Positions 8,150 to 16,742 are shown, numbered from the stretch's first letter. The stretch: 64,000 nt of DNA from Niallia sp. XMNu-256 (GCF_036670015.1 NZ_CP137636.1:474501-538500); one strand, 5' to 3'. Program-made: numbers and translations. The notes: a model not told the origin generated them from the letters alone.

Positions 8150-9034
8150 ATGTCATATAATCATGGATGTGATTCTCTTATTATATCTGCAGAACTTGCT
8201 AAGAAAGCTTTTGTTGAAGAAATGAATCATAAAGTTAAAAAAATGGGACTATCCCATTCAAATTTTATCGAACCTGCTGGATTTCCTAGTACAATCGAAC
8301 ATAAGATGTCAACTAGGGATATGGTTAAAATGGCCATACATGCTTCCGGGTATAAAGAACTTGCAGGAATCTGGAACAAAAAGTCATACACATTTAATAT
8401 CGAAGGGAATAATTCTAGAGAAATTACGATAAACACAACAGTTACATTACCAATAATAGAAAACGACTATTACATATATGGTGGAAAAACGGGGGCTATT
8501 TGGGGCACAAATGAAATCGATGGGTATCATATGGTACTAATAACAAGTGCGCCGAATGACAGAAAGTTTGTAATAGCCATTAGAGGAGCTTCAACAGAAG
8601 AAGAAAGATGTAAGGATATAAAAGCTTCTTTGGATTATGCAAAGTTGTTGCTTAATCATCCAGAAGCAACAGTAGAAGGTATTGCATCCGATAGTGTCGC
8701 TGTTTGTTTATTGCCTATGCATCAATCGTTATCATATGAACAACATGATATCCCATTAATATATTCAAAAAACGCTGATATGGCAGGTCACCCGGCATCT
8801 GTAACTAAGATTATGACCGCTATAACAGCTTTAGACTATATGAAAAATTTAGATGGAAAAATTGTAATTCAAGAGTCAGATATTACTCCGGGAATGGGGT
8901 ACTATTTTGAGGTAGGGGATATCATCTCTTTTAGAGACGCGTTATACAGTATGATGTTACCATCGTCCAATACTAGTGCAACGGCTGTGGCGAGGACAGC
9001 TGGAGAAAAAATAGTTCGACAGATGAATCGATAA
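8150..9034 (+). CDS. Serine penicillin-binding/D,D-carboxypeptidase-type protein with permuted motif order
   Basis: A 294-residue protein built from S11 (DacA/DacF-like) peptidase sequence, but in an unusual order. Residues 2-4 are SYN, followed by KKAFVEEMNHKVKKMGL and then KTG at 113-115 (YGGKTGAIWG), i.e. the second half of a normal domain. After about residue 180 comes the first half: ASVTKIMTA with the catalytic Ser217/Lys220 (SxxK), ending in MLPSSNTSA with a second SxN at 272-274. A normal S11 enzyme runs SxxK, SxN, KTG. There is no signal peptide or C-terminal anchor, so it may be cytosolic or inactive. The start is fixed by an in-frame TGA 12 bases upstream and the GAGGGGG ribosome site. 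It could be a circular permutant or a tandem gene that lost both outer halves. Confidence 0.75.
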   Translation: MSYNHGCDSLIISAELAKKAFVEEMNHKVKKMGLSHSNFIEPAGFPSTIEHKMSTRDMVKMAIHASGYKELAGIWNKKSYTFNIEGNNSREITINTTVTLPIIENDYYIYGGKTGAIWGTNEIDGYHMVLITSAPNDRKFVIAIRGASTEEERCKDIKASLDYAKLLLNHPEATVEGIASDSVAVCLLPMHQSLSYEQHDIPLIYSKNADMAGHPASVTKIMTAITALDYMKNLDGKIVIQESDITPGMGYYFEVGDIISFRDALYSMMLPSSNTSATAVARTAGEKIVRQMNR

Positions 9035-9243
9035 TGTTACAAACGAGTTCAATTAATAGTCCAAATAGAGACAAGATTAATGTCGTTTCCAGATACAAAC
9101 TATCATGAATTATTGTTTGGAATTAAGGTGGAAAACTAATAAATATATAGTAGCCCATTTAAATCACACTTTTTTAAAAATTTTTTGGTATTCTAAACAT
9201 AGAATAAATAGATTGATATATTCCGAAAAAGGGAGAGATATAA

Positions 9244-9858
9244 ATGTTGAAAAAATTTGCTTCAGATGCGTTAGGATTATCAGATGTTGGAAAGATTATT
9301 GAACCACATGATTATGAAAAAACACAATCCGATGACTTTGTTAGGCATGAGGATAATGAAAAGATTTATTTTCTGATTATGACAAAAAGTGACGAATATT
9401 GTTTCACAAATTTAGCTCTCATACATATTGACGGTCAAAATGCCGTTTCCTCGAAACGTGTGATGAAACGTTATCCATACAGTCAATACCCAATTTCAAA
9501 TGTGCTACTCGAAACAGCGGGGAAAATTGACTTAGATGTGGAAATTAAGTTTCATTTAGGGGTTCTGACTTTCTCAATTGATGTAGATAAAAAGGAGATT
9601 GAAAAATTAAAGGACCTATACAAAGCTCTTCTTTTCATGGCGGAAAAGGTGCACGAAAATAATACTTACCTTAAAATGTCAAACGACAGTCTAAATAAAG
9701 CAGTAGAGGTGTTGTATAATTCTCGATTAGAGGGCTATGATTTATCTAAAGAATATACCGAACTAACTGAGTATTCATTTGATTGGTTAAAATCGAACTT
9801 TGAAAAGTATCATGAAAAAGATTTTGGCTATGTCTTCGAGAAATATATTCTTAACTAA
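9244..9858 (+). CDS. yvbH: YvbH-like PH-domain protein
   Basis: A 204-residue soluble protein, the same length I recall for B. subtilis YvbH. The N-terminal 120 residues form a bacterial PH-like beta domain (EKIYFLIMTKSDEYCFTNLALIHIDGQNAVSSKR split over strands; SSKRVMKRYPYSQYPIS is the typical turn). The C-terminal 80 residues form the helical YvbH oligomerisation extension. Function is not established. ATG 9244 follows AAAGGGAGAG. Single gene ending in a terminator. Confidence 0.8.
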   Translation: MLKKFASDALGLSDVGKIIEPHDYEKTQSDDFVRHEDNEKIYFLIMTKSDEYCFTNLALIHIDGQNAVSSKRVMKRYPYSQYPISNVLLETAGKIDLDVEIKFHLGVLTFSIDVDKKEIEKLKDLYKALLFMAEKVHENNTYLKMSNDSLNKAVEVLYNSRLEGYDLSKEYTELTEYSFDWLKSNFEKYHEKDFGYVFEKYILN

Positions 9859-9873
9859 AAAACAACAAATTTA

Positions 9874-9908
9874 GGGGCTATCAACAACAACATGATAGCC
9901 CTTGTTAT
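9874..9908 (+). terminator. Terminator after yvbH
   Basis: GGGCTATCA (9875-9883) pairs with TGATAGCCC (9893-9901), followed by TTGTTAT. Confidence 0.75.
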
Positions 9909-9920
9909 AATTGATTCTAA

Positions 9921-9946
9921 TCGACAAACTTCGGGGCGTCCCAGTG
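9921..9946 (+). repeat. Short dispersed repeat, copy C
   Basis: TCGACAAACTTCGGGGCG followed by TCCCAGTGACG. This copy ends 5 bases before the ribosome site of the LysR gene. Confidence 0.5.
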
Positions 9947-9962
9947 ACGAAGGAGGGATAAA

Positions 9963-10844
9963 ATGGATATTCAACACCTTAAATATTTTGTAGAAGTGGC
10001 TAGGCAACGAAATTTTACAAAGGCATCGCAAATTTTGCTTGTCTCACAGCCATCGATTAGTAAGATGATCAAAAGTCTTGAGGATGAATTGAAAGTTACT
10101 TTACTAGACCGTTCTGAGAGACAAATTAAGTTGACCGATGCTGGGGCTGTTGTTTATGAACAAGCGATAAAAATTTTGCAATCAGTCGAGGATGTTTATG
10201 ATTCCGTTAATGAACTGGTTCAAGTAAAAAAGGGAACGATTAAATTAGGGTTAATGCCTACAACGGGTGTATTACTATTTCCAAATGTACTTGCCGGGTT
10301 TAAAAAAGAGTATCCGCAAATAGATTTCCAAATGGTTGAATACAGTGCAAAACAATTAGCAATTAAGGTAGAACAAGGAGACCTTGATTTAGGAATTACC
10401 GTCCTGCCGGTGAACCCTAAGCTTTTCGATGCGATTCCTTTGTTATCGGAAGAGCTGGTTGTCCTTGCACATAATGAACATTGGCTTGCCGAAAGAGAGT
10501 CTGTACGTTTGTCTGAGTTGAAAAATGAATCTTTCATTCTCTTAACCGAGGATTACGCCCTTCATGACGTGGTAAAACAAGCGTGTATGCAGTCAGGGTT
10601 TCAACCAACGGTCGCTTTTAAAAGCTCTCTATGGGATTTAATCGGTGAAATGGTTACCGCAAAGTTAGGGATTTCGTTAATTCCTTGGTCGATGGTCAGT
10701 CGTTTTAACCATCGGAATGTACATGCGATTTCAATTTCAGATCCACTGATTGAATGGGAATTAGTCCTCATTTATAGAAAAAATAAATATCTTTCTTTTG
10801 CCGCTCGAACATTCATCGAGTATATTCGGTTGCATATGTTTTAA
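9963..10844 (+). CDS. LysR-family transcriptional regulator
   Basis: A 293-residue LysR regulator with the N-terminal winged HTH (MDIQHLKYFVEVARQRNFTK, then SQPSISKMIKSLEDEL recognition helix, residues about 1-60) and a type 2 periplasmic-binding-like effector domain (90-293: KGTIKLGLMPT, DLDLGITV, KLGISLIP). The sequence pattern is closest to the CidR/YwbI-like branch, but no holin-like genes adjoin it. It is transcribed towards a branched-chain aminotransferase 125 bases away, so that gene is a possible but unproven target. ATG 9963 follows GAAGGAGGG. Confidence 0.9.
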   Translation: MDIQHLKYFVEVARQRNFTKASQILLVSQPSISKMIKSLEDELKVTLLDRSERQIKLTDAGAVVYEQAIKILQSVEDVYDSVNELVQVKKGTIKLGLMPTTGVLLFPNVLAGFKKEYPQIDFQMVEYSAKQLAIKVEQGDLDLGITVLPVNPKLFDAIPLLSEELVVLAHNEHWLAERESVRLSELKNESFILLTEDYALHDVVKQACMQSGFQPTVAFKSSLWDLIGEMVTAKLGISLIPWSMVSRFNHRNVHAISISDPLIEWELVLIYRKNKYLSFAARTFIEYIRLHMF

Positions 10845-10968
10845 AATTACTATAACTTTTTTGCATAGTTTCTATAGTTTATATATATTTTACGAATCAA
10901 AGTACCCTGAGTAGAATGATTATAAATTATTCGATTTCTTGGAAAAAGGACTCATGGGGGCATTGATA

Positions 10969-12033
10969 ATGGTACATATAAAAATTCAATTAACAACAAA
11001 TAAAAAAGAAAAACCTGCTGTAAGTAAGCTAGGTTTTGGAAATTTTTTCACTGATCATATGTTTATTGTAGATTATAATGAAGGAAAGGGTTGGCATGAC
11101 CATCGTATTACCCCGTATGGATCGATCTTCATTGATCCAGCGGCAAAGGTTTTTCATTATGGTCAAACCGTATTTGAAGGATTAAAAGCGTATTCAACAA
11201 TAGATGAAAGGGTCCTATTATTTCGCCCAGAGAGAAATTTCAGCCGATTAAATGCTTCGAATGAGCGACTGTGCATTCCTGCTATTAATGAAGAAAAAGC
11301 ATTGGAAGCGCTAAAAAGATTAATTTCAGTCGATCGTGAATGGATTCCAAGTGAACCTGGTACATCCTTATATATTCGTCCATTTATTATCGCAACCGAT
11401 CCAAGTTTAGGTGTCGCTCCATCAAAGAGTTACCAATTTATTATGATTATGTGTCCAGTAGGCTCTTATTACGAAGGAGGCATAAAACCAGTTAAAATTC
11501 TAGTAGAGGAACAATATGTTCGCGCGGTTGAAGGGGGAACAGGTGCAGCGAAAACAGCCGGTAACTATGCTTCAAGCCTTAAAGGACAAGAACTAGCTGA
11601 GAAGAATGGGTACTCTCAAACGTTATGGTTAGACGGGAAAGAAAAACATTACGTCGAAGAAGTAGGTAGCATGAATATTTTCTTTAAAATAAACGGAACA
11701 GTTGTAACACCTGCATTAAATGGGAGCATTCTGCCAGGAATTACGCGTGATTCTATGATTCAATTATTAAAATCAAAAAATATTCCAGTTGAAGAACGTA
11801 AGGTATCAATTGAAGAGGTTGTTGAGGCTTACCATAACAGAACATTAGAAGAAGCATTTGGTACTGGAACAGCAGCGGTCATTTCGCCCATTGGTGAATT
11901 AAAATGGAAGGACGAAAGAATAACGGTGAACAATGGTGACATTGGAGAAGTAACACAGATGCTCTATGATACATTAACAGGAATCCAAAATGGGTCAGTA
12001 GAGGATTCTTTTGATTGGACAATGACACTATAA
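10969..12033 (+). CDS. ilvE: Branched-chain amino acid aminotransferase
   Basis: A fold-type IV PLP transaminase that interconverts Leu/Ile/Val and their 2-oxo acids. Family marks are KLGFGNFFTDHMFIVDY, FHYGQTVFEGLKAY, TSLYIRPFIIAT, the PLP lysine in GAAKTAGNYA, EEVGSMNIFF and GTGTAAVISPIG. The sequence matches the B. subtilis YwaA/IlvK branch in length (about 355-364). The frame is open from TTG 10939, but ATG 10969, preceded by ATGGGGGC, gives MVHIKIQLTT, the usual N-terminus for this branch. Only a short AT-rich leader lies upstream; there is no T-box. Confidence 0.92.
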   Translation: MVHIKIQLTTNKKEKPAVSKLGFGNFFTDHMFIVDYNEGKGWHDHRITPYGSIFIDPAAKVFHYGQTVFEGLKAYSTIDERVLLFRPERNFSRLNASNERLCIPAINEEKALEALKRLISVDREWIPSEPGTSLYIRPFIIATDPSLGVAPSKSYQFIMIMCPVGSYYEGGIKPVKILVEEQYVRAVEGGTGAAKTAGNYASSLKGQELAEKNGYSQTLWLDGKEKHYVEEVGSMNIFFKINGTVVTPALNGSILPGITRDSMIQLLKSKNIPVEERKVSIEEVVEAYHNRTLEEAFGTGTAAVISPIGELKWKDERITVNNGDIGEVTQMLYDTLTGIQNGSVEDSFDWTMTL

Positions 12034-12251
12034 AAATATATAAAAACGAGTCGACATAACTTTGTTTACATTTGAATCAAAATCGCTAGGAACGTCACTT
12101 CGTTTCATTTAAGAAACGAACAAATAGGATCTTTAACAGTTTTAAAAGAAGTGGGCAACCACAGACGGGTGGTAAAAGGGAAGAATGGAAAAAATGATAT
12201 CTGATCGAAGGAAAACTTTAACAGAAAAACAGAATGACTTGAAGGGGAAGA

Positions 12252-13190
12252 ATGATGGAAAATAAACACTCTACTGGTCATTTGCTAGCTTTATTCACCA
12301 TTATCATATGGGGAACTACCTTTATTTCTACTAAAATCTTACTAATCGATTTTTCACCTGTTGAGATTCTATTTTTTCGTTTCATATTGGGCTTGGTTGC
12401 GTTAATGATTGTATACCCACACCGAATGAAGATAGTGAATAAAAAGCATGAATTATTTTTGGCGGCTGCTGGTTTTTGTGGGGTTACATTATATTATTTA
12501 TTGGAGAATATCGCCCTTACGTTTACGATGGCTTCCAATGTAGGTGTGATCTGTGCATTAGCACCATTTTTCACTGCTATTTTTTCTTATTTATTTTTGA
12601 AAGAGGAACCGTTGCGGATCAATTTCTTCCTCGGTTTTGTCGTTGCTATGGCCGGTATGTTTCTAATCAGCTTTAGCAGTACTTCAAATTTTCAACTAAA
12701 TCCGTTGGGGGACTTATTGGCGATGGCTGCTACCATTGTTTGGGCAGTTTATTCTGTTTTGACGAGAAAAATTAGTAGTTTCGGCTATAATACGTTCCAA
12801 ACAACAAGAAAGATATTTATTTATGGAATTTTATTTATGTTCCCGGCTTTGTTTCTATTCGAGTTCAATTTGGGGCCCCTGGAGCGTTTTGTGAATCCTA
12901 TCAACCTTTTTAATTTAATATTTTTGGGCCTAGGTGCCTCTGCGCTTTGTTTTGTAACATGGAACTTCGCTGTTAAAGTATTAGGTCCCGTAAAAACGAG
13001 CATCTATATCTACATGATTCCGGTCATTACAGTGGTTACGTCCGTCATCGTATTACAAGAAAAAATTACGTGGCTGGCGGCAATAGGAATAGCTCTGACG
13101 TTAGCTGGACTATTTCTTTCAGAGGGCAGAATCTTTTTAAAGAAAAGAACTTCTGAAGCAGAACAGAGGAATCGTTATAAAGTTTCGTAG
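12252..13190 (+). CDS. EamA/DMT-superfamily membrane transporter
   Basis: A 312-residue protein with ten membrane helices in two five-helix EamA repeats (about residues 10-140 and 155-290). Visible marks are IIWGTTFISTK in helix 1, ENIALTFTMASNVGVICALAPFF in the first repeat and LGASALCFVTWNFAVKVLGPVKTS in the second. Members export or import small metabolites; the substrate cannot be predicted here. Position after a branched-chain aminotransferase would allow amino acid export, but that is only inference. ATG 12252 or 12255 after GAAGGGGAAG. Confidence 0.88.
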   Translation: MMENKHSTGHLLALFTIIIWGTTFISTKILLIDFSPVEILFFRFILGLVALMIVYPHRMKIVNKKHELFLAAAGFCGVTLYYLLENIALTFTMASNVGVICALAPFFTAIFSYLFLKEEPLRINFFLGFVVAMAGMFLISFSSTSNFQLNPLGDLLAMAATIVWAVYSVLTRKISSFGYNTFQTTRKIFIYGILFMFPALFLFEFNLGPLERFVNPINLFNLIFLGLGASALCFVTWNFAVKVLGPVKTSIYIYMIPVITVVTSVIVLQEKITWLAAIGIALTLAGLFLSEGRIFLKKRTSEAEQRNRYKVS

Positions 13191-13238
13191 AATGACAGAG
13201 AACTTGTTGAAAGAAGAGAAGAAATAATTTTACAAGAT

Positions 13239-13277
13239 AAAAAGCAGTGAGTATGGATTACGCTCACTGCTTTTACT
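13239..13277 (+). terminator. Terminator after the EamA transporter
   Basis: AAAGCAGTGAG (13241-13251) pairs with CTCACTGCTTT (13263-13273). A closely similar hairpin with the same CAGTGAG/CTCACTG arms stands at 14190-14225. Confidence 0.85.
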
Positions 13278-13286
13278 TTTAGAAAT

Positions 13287-13306
13287 TTAGGGGGCGTCAC
13301 AGTGCC
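13287..13306 (+). repeat. Short dispersed repeat, copy D
   Basis: TTAGGGGGCGTCACAGTGCC at the tail of the YedF-like gene. Same core (GGGGCGTCAC) as the other copies. Confidence 0.5.
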
Positions 13307-13313
13307 CTCTTTA

Positions 13314-13670
13314 TTATGATAGTGTAATAACTTCATATTTTGAGGCTAATTCAATAAATTGGTCCATTCCGCTTATTTTCCCGGCTATTAACTTTCCATC
13401 TAACTTATAGTAGTCTACACAAGTTTTACATGCAAGAACGTCAACGCCTTTTTCCTCTAGATCATTTAATTGGAGGGATACAAGCGATTCTTCTGTTAAT
13501 GTAAATACACCTTGATTCATACAAAAAACAGCTACAGGCAGTTCTTCCCTTTGTTTAAGAATGGTAAAGAAGGTTTCTAAAATACCTTCACCTAATTCTT
13601 TTTCTCCTTTACCTAACTGATCTGATGCCAGTAAAATTACTTTATTTTTCACTATCTTCACCTCATTCAT
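13314..13670 (-). CDS. DsrE-fold, YedF C-terminal-domain-like protein
   Basis: A 118-residue DsrE/DsrF-fold protein. VILLASDQLGKGEKELGEGILETFF, the strand PVAVFCMNQGVFTL and KGVDVLACKTCVDYYKL match the C-terminal domain of the sulfurtransferase-like selenium-metabolism protein YedF, including the two cysteines of CKTC. The N-terminal TusA-like domain of full YedF is absent. A role in sulfur or selenium relay is inferred from family only; no selD or selenocysteine genes are here. Start ATG 13670 (MNEVKIVKNK) with GAGGTG just upstream. Single gene. Confidence 0.75.
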   Translation of the reverse strand: MNEVKIVKNKVILLASDQLGKGEKELGEGILETFFTILKQREELPVAVFCMNQGVFTLTEESLVSLQLNDLEEKGVDVLACKTCVDYYKLDGKLIAGKISGMDQFIELASKYEVITLS

Positions 13671-13839
13671 TATTCTTATCTAGTTGTTAGATTTGAAGTA
13701 GATAATAAGATAATAAGAGCTTTAGTAAATGTTATCTATTTCACATACATAATTTAATTTTATCATTAGTCTAGCTCATTCATCTATTTATTTTTTAGAT
13801 GTAATCTACAGACTCTTATCTACTTTGTAGGGACATGGG

Positions 13840-14154
13840 TTAACTCTTTGTTTCTTTTCGAAATTGAAGCTTGTAATCTTCCACATATTGTTTAAAACGA
13901 ATCGGCTTTCGACCTAAGAGCTGTTCTGTATCATCTGTTACAAGTTGGGCAGTTCCTAATTTGGTCATCGTGTATAACATCGTCATTACATTCGCGAATT
14001 CTTTTGGTGTACCTCGTTTAATGAGTGTCCTCCTGAATTCAAGTACACCAGGATTACGATAGATGATGGGGCGATTTAACACATAGGACATAATAGAAGC
14101 AACTTCATTATATGTAATCGCTTCACGGCCTGTTAATGTATTTTGACTCGTCAC
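13840..14154 (-). pseudogene. 3' stub of an NmrA-like SDR (NAD(P)-binding) gene
   Basis: About 104 residues match the C-terminal third of NmrA/YtfG-like NAD(P)H-binding oxidoreductases: LTGREAITYNEVASIMSYVLNR (the usual tLTGPEALTYeEvA segment) to RKPIRFKQYVEDY. The N-terminal Rossmann core with the GxxGxxG loop is missing. Upstream of the break (14149-14167) stands a short dispersed repeat, CGTCACAGTGACTTGTCGA on the plus strand, then a terminator-like hairpin. A GTG falls at the junction, but there is no ribosome site, so this is a decayed fragment. Confidence 0.8.
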
Positions 14155-14167
14155 AGTGACTTGTCGA
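14149..14167 (-). repeat. Short dispersed repeat, copy E, at the gene-stub junction
   Basis: Read on the minus strand it is TCGACAAGTCACTGTGACG. It has the TCGACAA and GTCAC-T-GTGAC parts of the family but lacks the CGGGG part. The SDR stub begins inside it. Confidence 0.5.
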
Positions 14168-14189
14168 ATGGAAACTTATTAACATATGA

Positions 14190-14225
14190 AAAAAAACAGT
14201 GAGTGTGGTTTACGCTCACTGTTTT
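14190..14225. terminator. Terminator hairpin between the SDR stub and ytoQ
   Basis: AAAAAACAGTGAG ... CTCACTGTTTTT. On the minus strand it follows ytoQ, ending in a U-run, and so serves as its terminator. Confidence 0.75.
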
Positions 14226-14236
14226 TCATTTAGTTA

Positions 14237-14677
14237 TTATTCAAAAATGTAACTAATGACATCTACTGCTTGATCAACGGTTTCTACTGTTACATTTGCT
14301 TTGTTTGAAAGCTCCTTTAATGGGTGAATTAAGGATTCAGGTCTAATGATAATTGTTGGCTTGTTCATTGCAATGGCCATACTAGCGTCCATTGCTGTAT
14401 TCCATTGTCGATACTTTTCCCAAAATAAAGCAATGACGATATCCGCCTTTTGCATTAAAACTTGTGTTCTGAAATTATTTATATCTGAAGCTGCGTCATC
14501 TTTATACAGATTAGAAGGTTGTTTGCCCAGAATCTCCTCACCGATATCGTCTGAACGATCATGGTTTGTTTGCGGGGCTACAAATACGAGAGGAAGATTT
14601 CTCTCTTTTGCCTTCTTGGCAACTACCTCTCTCCAATCATCATGAATCTGACCTGCTAAATAAACAGTAAGTTCCAT
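14237..14677 (-). CDS. ytoQ: YtoQ family protein
   Basis: A protein of about 146 residues of the YtoQ family, which has a nucleoside 2-deoxyribosyltransferase-like fold. MELTVYLAGQIHDDWRE, FVAPQTNHDRSDDIGEEILG, KADIVIALFWEKYRQWNTAMD and HPLKELSNKANVTVETVDQA are all characteristic. The enzymatic role is not established. The frame is open upstream to 14791, but ATG 14677 has the ribosome site TGGAGGAATT directly before it and gives the standard N-terminus. Confidence 0.88.
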   Translation of the reverse strand: MELTVYLAGQIHDDWREVVAKKAKERNLPLVFVAPQTNHDRSDDIGEEILGKQPSNLYKDDAASDINNFRTQVLMQKADIVIALFWEKYRQWNTAMDASMAIAMNKPTIIIRPESLIHPLKELSNKANVTVETVDQAVDVISYIFE

Positions 14678-14753
14678 TCCAATTCCTCCAATACAAAATG
14701 ATCTAACTCTAATAGTATCTAATTTGATGGAGTTTTCAAAGTAATTGAAAATT

Positions 14754-14776
14754 AAATTTGGGGCGTCACTGTGACG
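14754..14776 (+). repeat. Short dispersed repeat, copy F (best palindrome)
   Basis: AAATTTGGGGCGTCAC then TGTGACG. It contains the full CGTCAC-T-GTGACG palindrome. Confidence 0.55.
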
Positions 14777-14919
14777 ACGAACTGTGACCAAGTACTTTTT
14801 TGTTGCTTATTGGAAGGAAAAAGAATATTATTCGTGATTGAGGACGTATTCAGGGAAACGCGGCAGAGTTTTGGAAGGTTGGCTGTTTCTATTAACATAT
14901 AATTAAGGAGATAAAACGA

Positions 14920-16653
14920 ATGGATAAACAAAGAGATGGATTGAAACCATTTATTAACCTAATTTTATCAACCAATATCCCCAAATTGGCGTTAACCATT
15001 GGATTAGTCGGTAGCATAATTACAACAATTGTGGGTCTATCCATTCCGTTATTAACAAGAGAGCTTGTTGATGGTTTTTCAGCGGCATCCATCAATATTA
15101 ATATCATCCTGATCATTACAGTCGTATTTATTTTACAAGGTGTGATTGATGGGGTATCGACATACATGTTAGCATCTGTCGGACAACGGATTGTGGCAGG
15201 TTTGCGTGAGAAAATGTGGGTGAGGCTCATACGGTTGCCTGTAAGTTATTTTGATCAACAACAAAGTGGTGAGTCCGTCAGTCGTGTTGTCAATGACACA
15301 GGAATTGTCAAAGACTTAATTTCACAGCATTTCCCTCAATTTATTACCGGGATAATTTCCATTTTTGGAGCCATCATCATCTTACTGATTATGGATTGGA
15401 AAATGACCCTTTTAATGCTCATTGCGGTCCCGCTTACAATTGGAATCATGATGCCACTTGGTGGTAAAATGGCCAAAATATCAAGAAGATTACAAGATGC
15501 AACAGCTGCATTTTCAGGAAACATTCAACAAACCATCAGTGAAATTCGCTTAATGAAATCTTCTACAGCTGAAAAATTTGAAGAGGAGAAAGGAACTGCA
15601 GGAGTGAGAAGTCTTCTCTCCTATGGATTAAAAGAGGCAAGGATCTTTGCATTAATTGGACCTATTATGTACACCATCGTCATGATTGTGATTGTGGTGA
15701 TCATTGGTTATGGTGGAATACGAGTGGCCAATGGATCCATGACTACCGGTTCTCTCGTGGCTTTTCTGCTCTACCTATTTCAAATTATCTATCCTATCAC
15801 ATCATTTGCGATGTTTTTTACACAGCTTCAAAAAGCTAAAGGGGCTACAGAGCGAATTATTGATATCATGGAGCTGCCTTTAGAAGAAGGTCTAGAAGGG
15901 CTTGAACTTGATCTTTCTAATGAAACCATTCATGTTCAGCAAGTGTCTTTCGCATACAGTGAAGAGGAACCTGTTATTGAAGATGTCTCGTTCGAGGCAA
16001 ACCCAGGTCAAATGATTGCATTTGCTGGACCTAGTGGTGGAGGAAAGACGACGCTATTCGGTTTGCTTGAACGGTACTATGAGCCGACCTCAGGGGAAAT
16101 TCGAATTGGAGAAACACGAATCAGTGAATTATCCTTAGATTCATGGCGTGGCCAAATTGGCTATGTCTCCCAGGAAAGTGCCATGATGGCTGGAACCATT
16201 CGTGAAAATCTATGCTATGGACTAAAAAGTATGGAGAGTATATCAGATGAACGGTTATGGGAAGTGGCAAAAATGGCCTATGCGGACGAATTTATCAAAT
16301 CGTTCCCAGAAGGATTAAATACTGAAGTGGGGGAGCGGGGAGTCAAATTATCGGGCGGTCAAAGACAACGAATTGCGATTGCTCGGGCTTTTTTGCGAAA
16401 TCCTAAGATTCTCATGATGGACGAAGCCACAGCAAGCTTGGATAGTCATTCGGAAAGCATTGTTCAAGAAGCACTCTCTCGTTTGATGGAAGGACGAACG
16501 ACATTTGTTATCGCACACAGATTATCCACAATCGTAGACGCAGATCAAATTATTTTTATTGAAAATGGTCGGATAACAGGAAGAGGAACTCATTCTGAAC
16601 TAATAGAGTCCCATGATTTATATCGAGCTTTTGCCGAACAGCAATTAACGTAA
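14920..16653 (+). CDS. BmrA-like multidrug ABC exporter half-transporter
   Basis: A 577-residue homodimer-forming type IV ABC exporter. Residues 1-310 form six membrane helices with the coupling-helix region GESVSRVVNDTGIVKDL. Residues about 335-577 form the ATPase with Walker A GPSGGGKTT, Q-loop YVSQESAMMAGTI, signature LSGGQRQRIAIARA, Walker B ILMMDEATASLD and the H-loop VIAHRLST. The LSGGQ-end and NDT segment resemble B. subtilis BmrA (589 residues), an ATP-driven multidrug exporter, but the substrate here is unknown. ATG 14920 after AAGGAGATA. Single gene with its own terminator. Confidence 0.92.
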   Translation: MDKQRDGLKPFINLILSTNIPKLALTIGLVGSIITTIVGLSIPLLTRELVDGFSAASININIILIITVVFILQGVIDGVSTYMLASVGQRIVAGLREKMWVRLIRLPVSYFDQQQSGESVSRVVNDTGIVKDLISQHFPQFITGIISIFGAIIILLIMDWKMTLLMLIAVPLTIGIMMPLGGKMAKISRRLQDATAAFSGNIQQTISEIRLMKSSTAEKFEEEKGTAGVRSLLSYGLKEARIFALIGPIMYTIVMIVIVVIIGYGGIRVANGSMTTGSLVAFLLYLFQIIYPITSFAMFFTQLQKAKGATERIIDIMELPLEEGLEGLELDLSNETIHVQQVSFAYSEEEPVIEDVSFEANPGQMIAFAGPSGGGKTTLFGLLERYYEPTSGEIRIGETRISELSLDSWRGQIGYVSQESAMMAGTIRENLCYGLKSMESISDERLWEVAKMAYADEFIKSFPEGLNTEVGERGVKLSGGQRQRIAIARAFLRNPKILMMDEATASLDSHSESIVQEALSRLMEGRTTFVIAHRLSTIVDADQIIFIENGRITGRGTHSELIESHDLYRAFAEQQLT

Positions 16654-16691
16654 TTACGATAGGGTTCATCCTCTCTCTCCTAAAAAAATCT

Positions 16692-16727
16692 AATAAAAGG
16701 CCCTGTGAAAACTCATAGGGCCTTTTC
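16692..16727 (+). terminator. Terminator after the BmrA-like gene
   Basis: AAAAGGCCCT (16695-16704) pairs with AGGGCCTTTT (16717-16726). Confidence 0.85.
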
Positions 16728-16742
16728 GGGCGTCACTGTTAC
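16725..16742 (+). repeat. Short dispersed repeat, copy G
   Basis: TTCGGGCGTCACTGTTAC immediately after the terminator stem. Same core as the other copies. Confidence 0.45.

Noticed and set aside
9105-9302. 65-codon ORF
   Set aside because: Overlaps the well-supported yvbH start in another frame and has no ribosome site or domain.
10845-10968. T-box leader before the branched-chain aminotransferase
   Set aside because: Only 124 bases, no AGGGTGGNACCGCG box. The GGGTGGT at 12165-12171 downstream of the gene is isolated.
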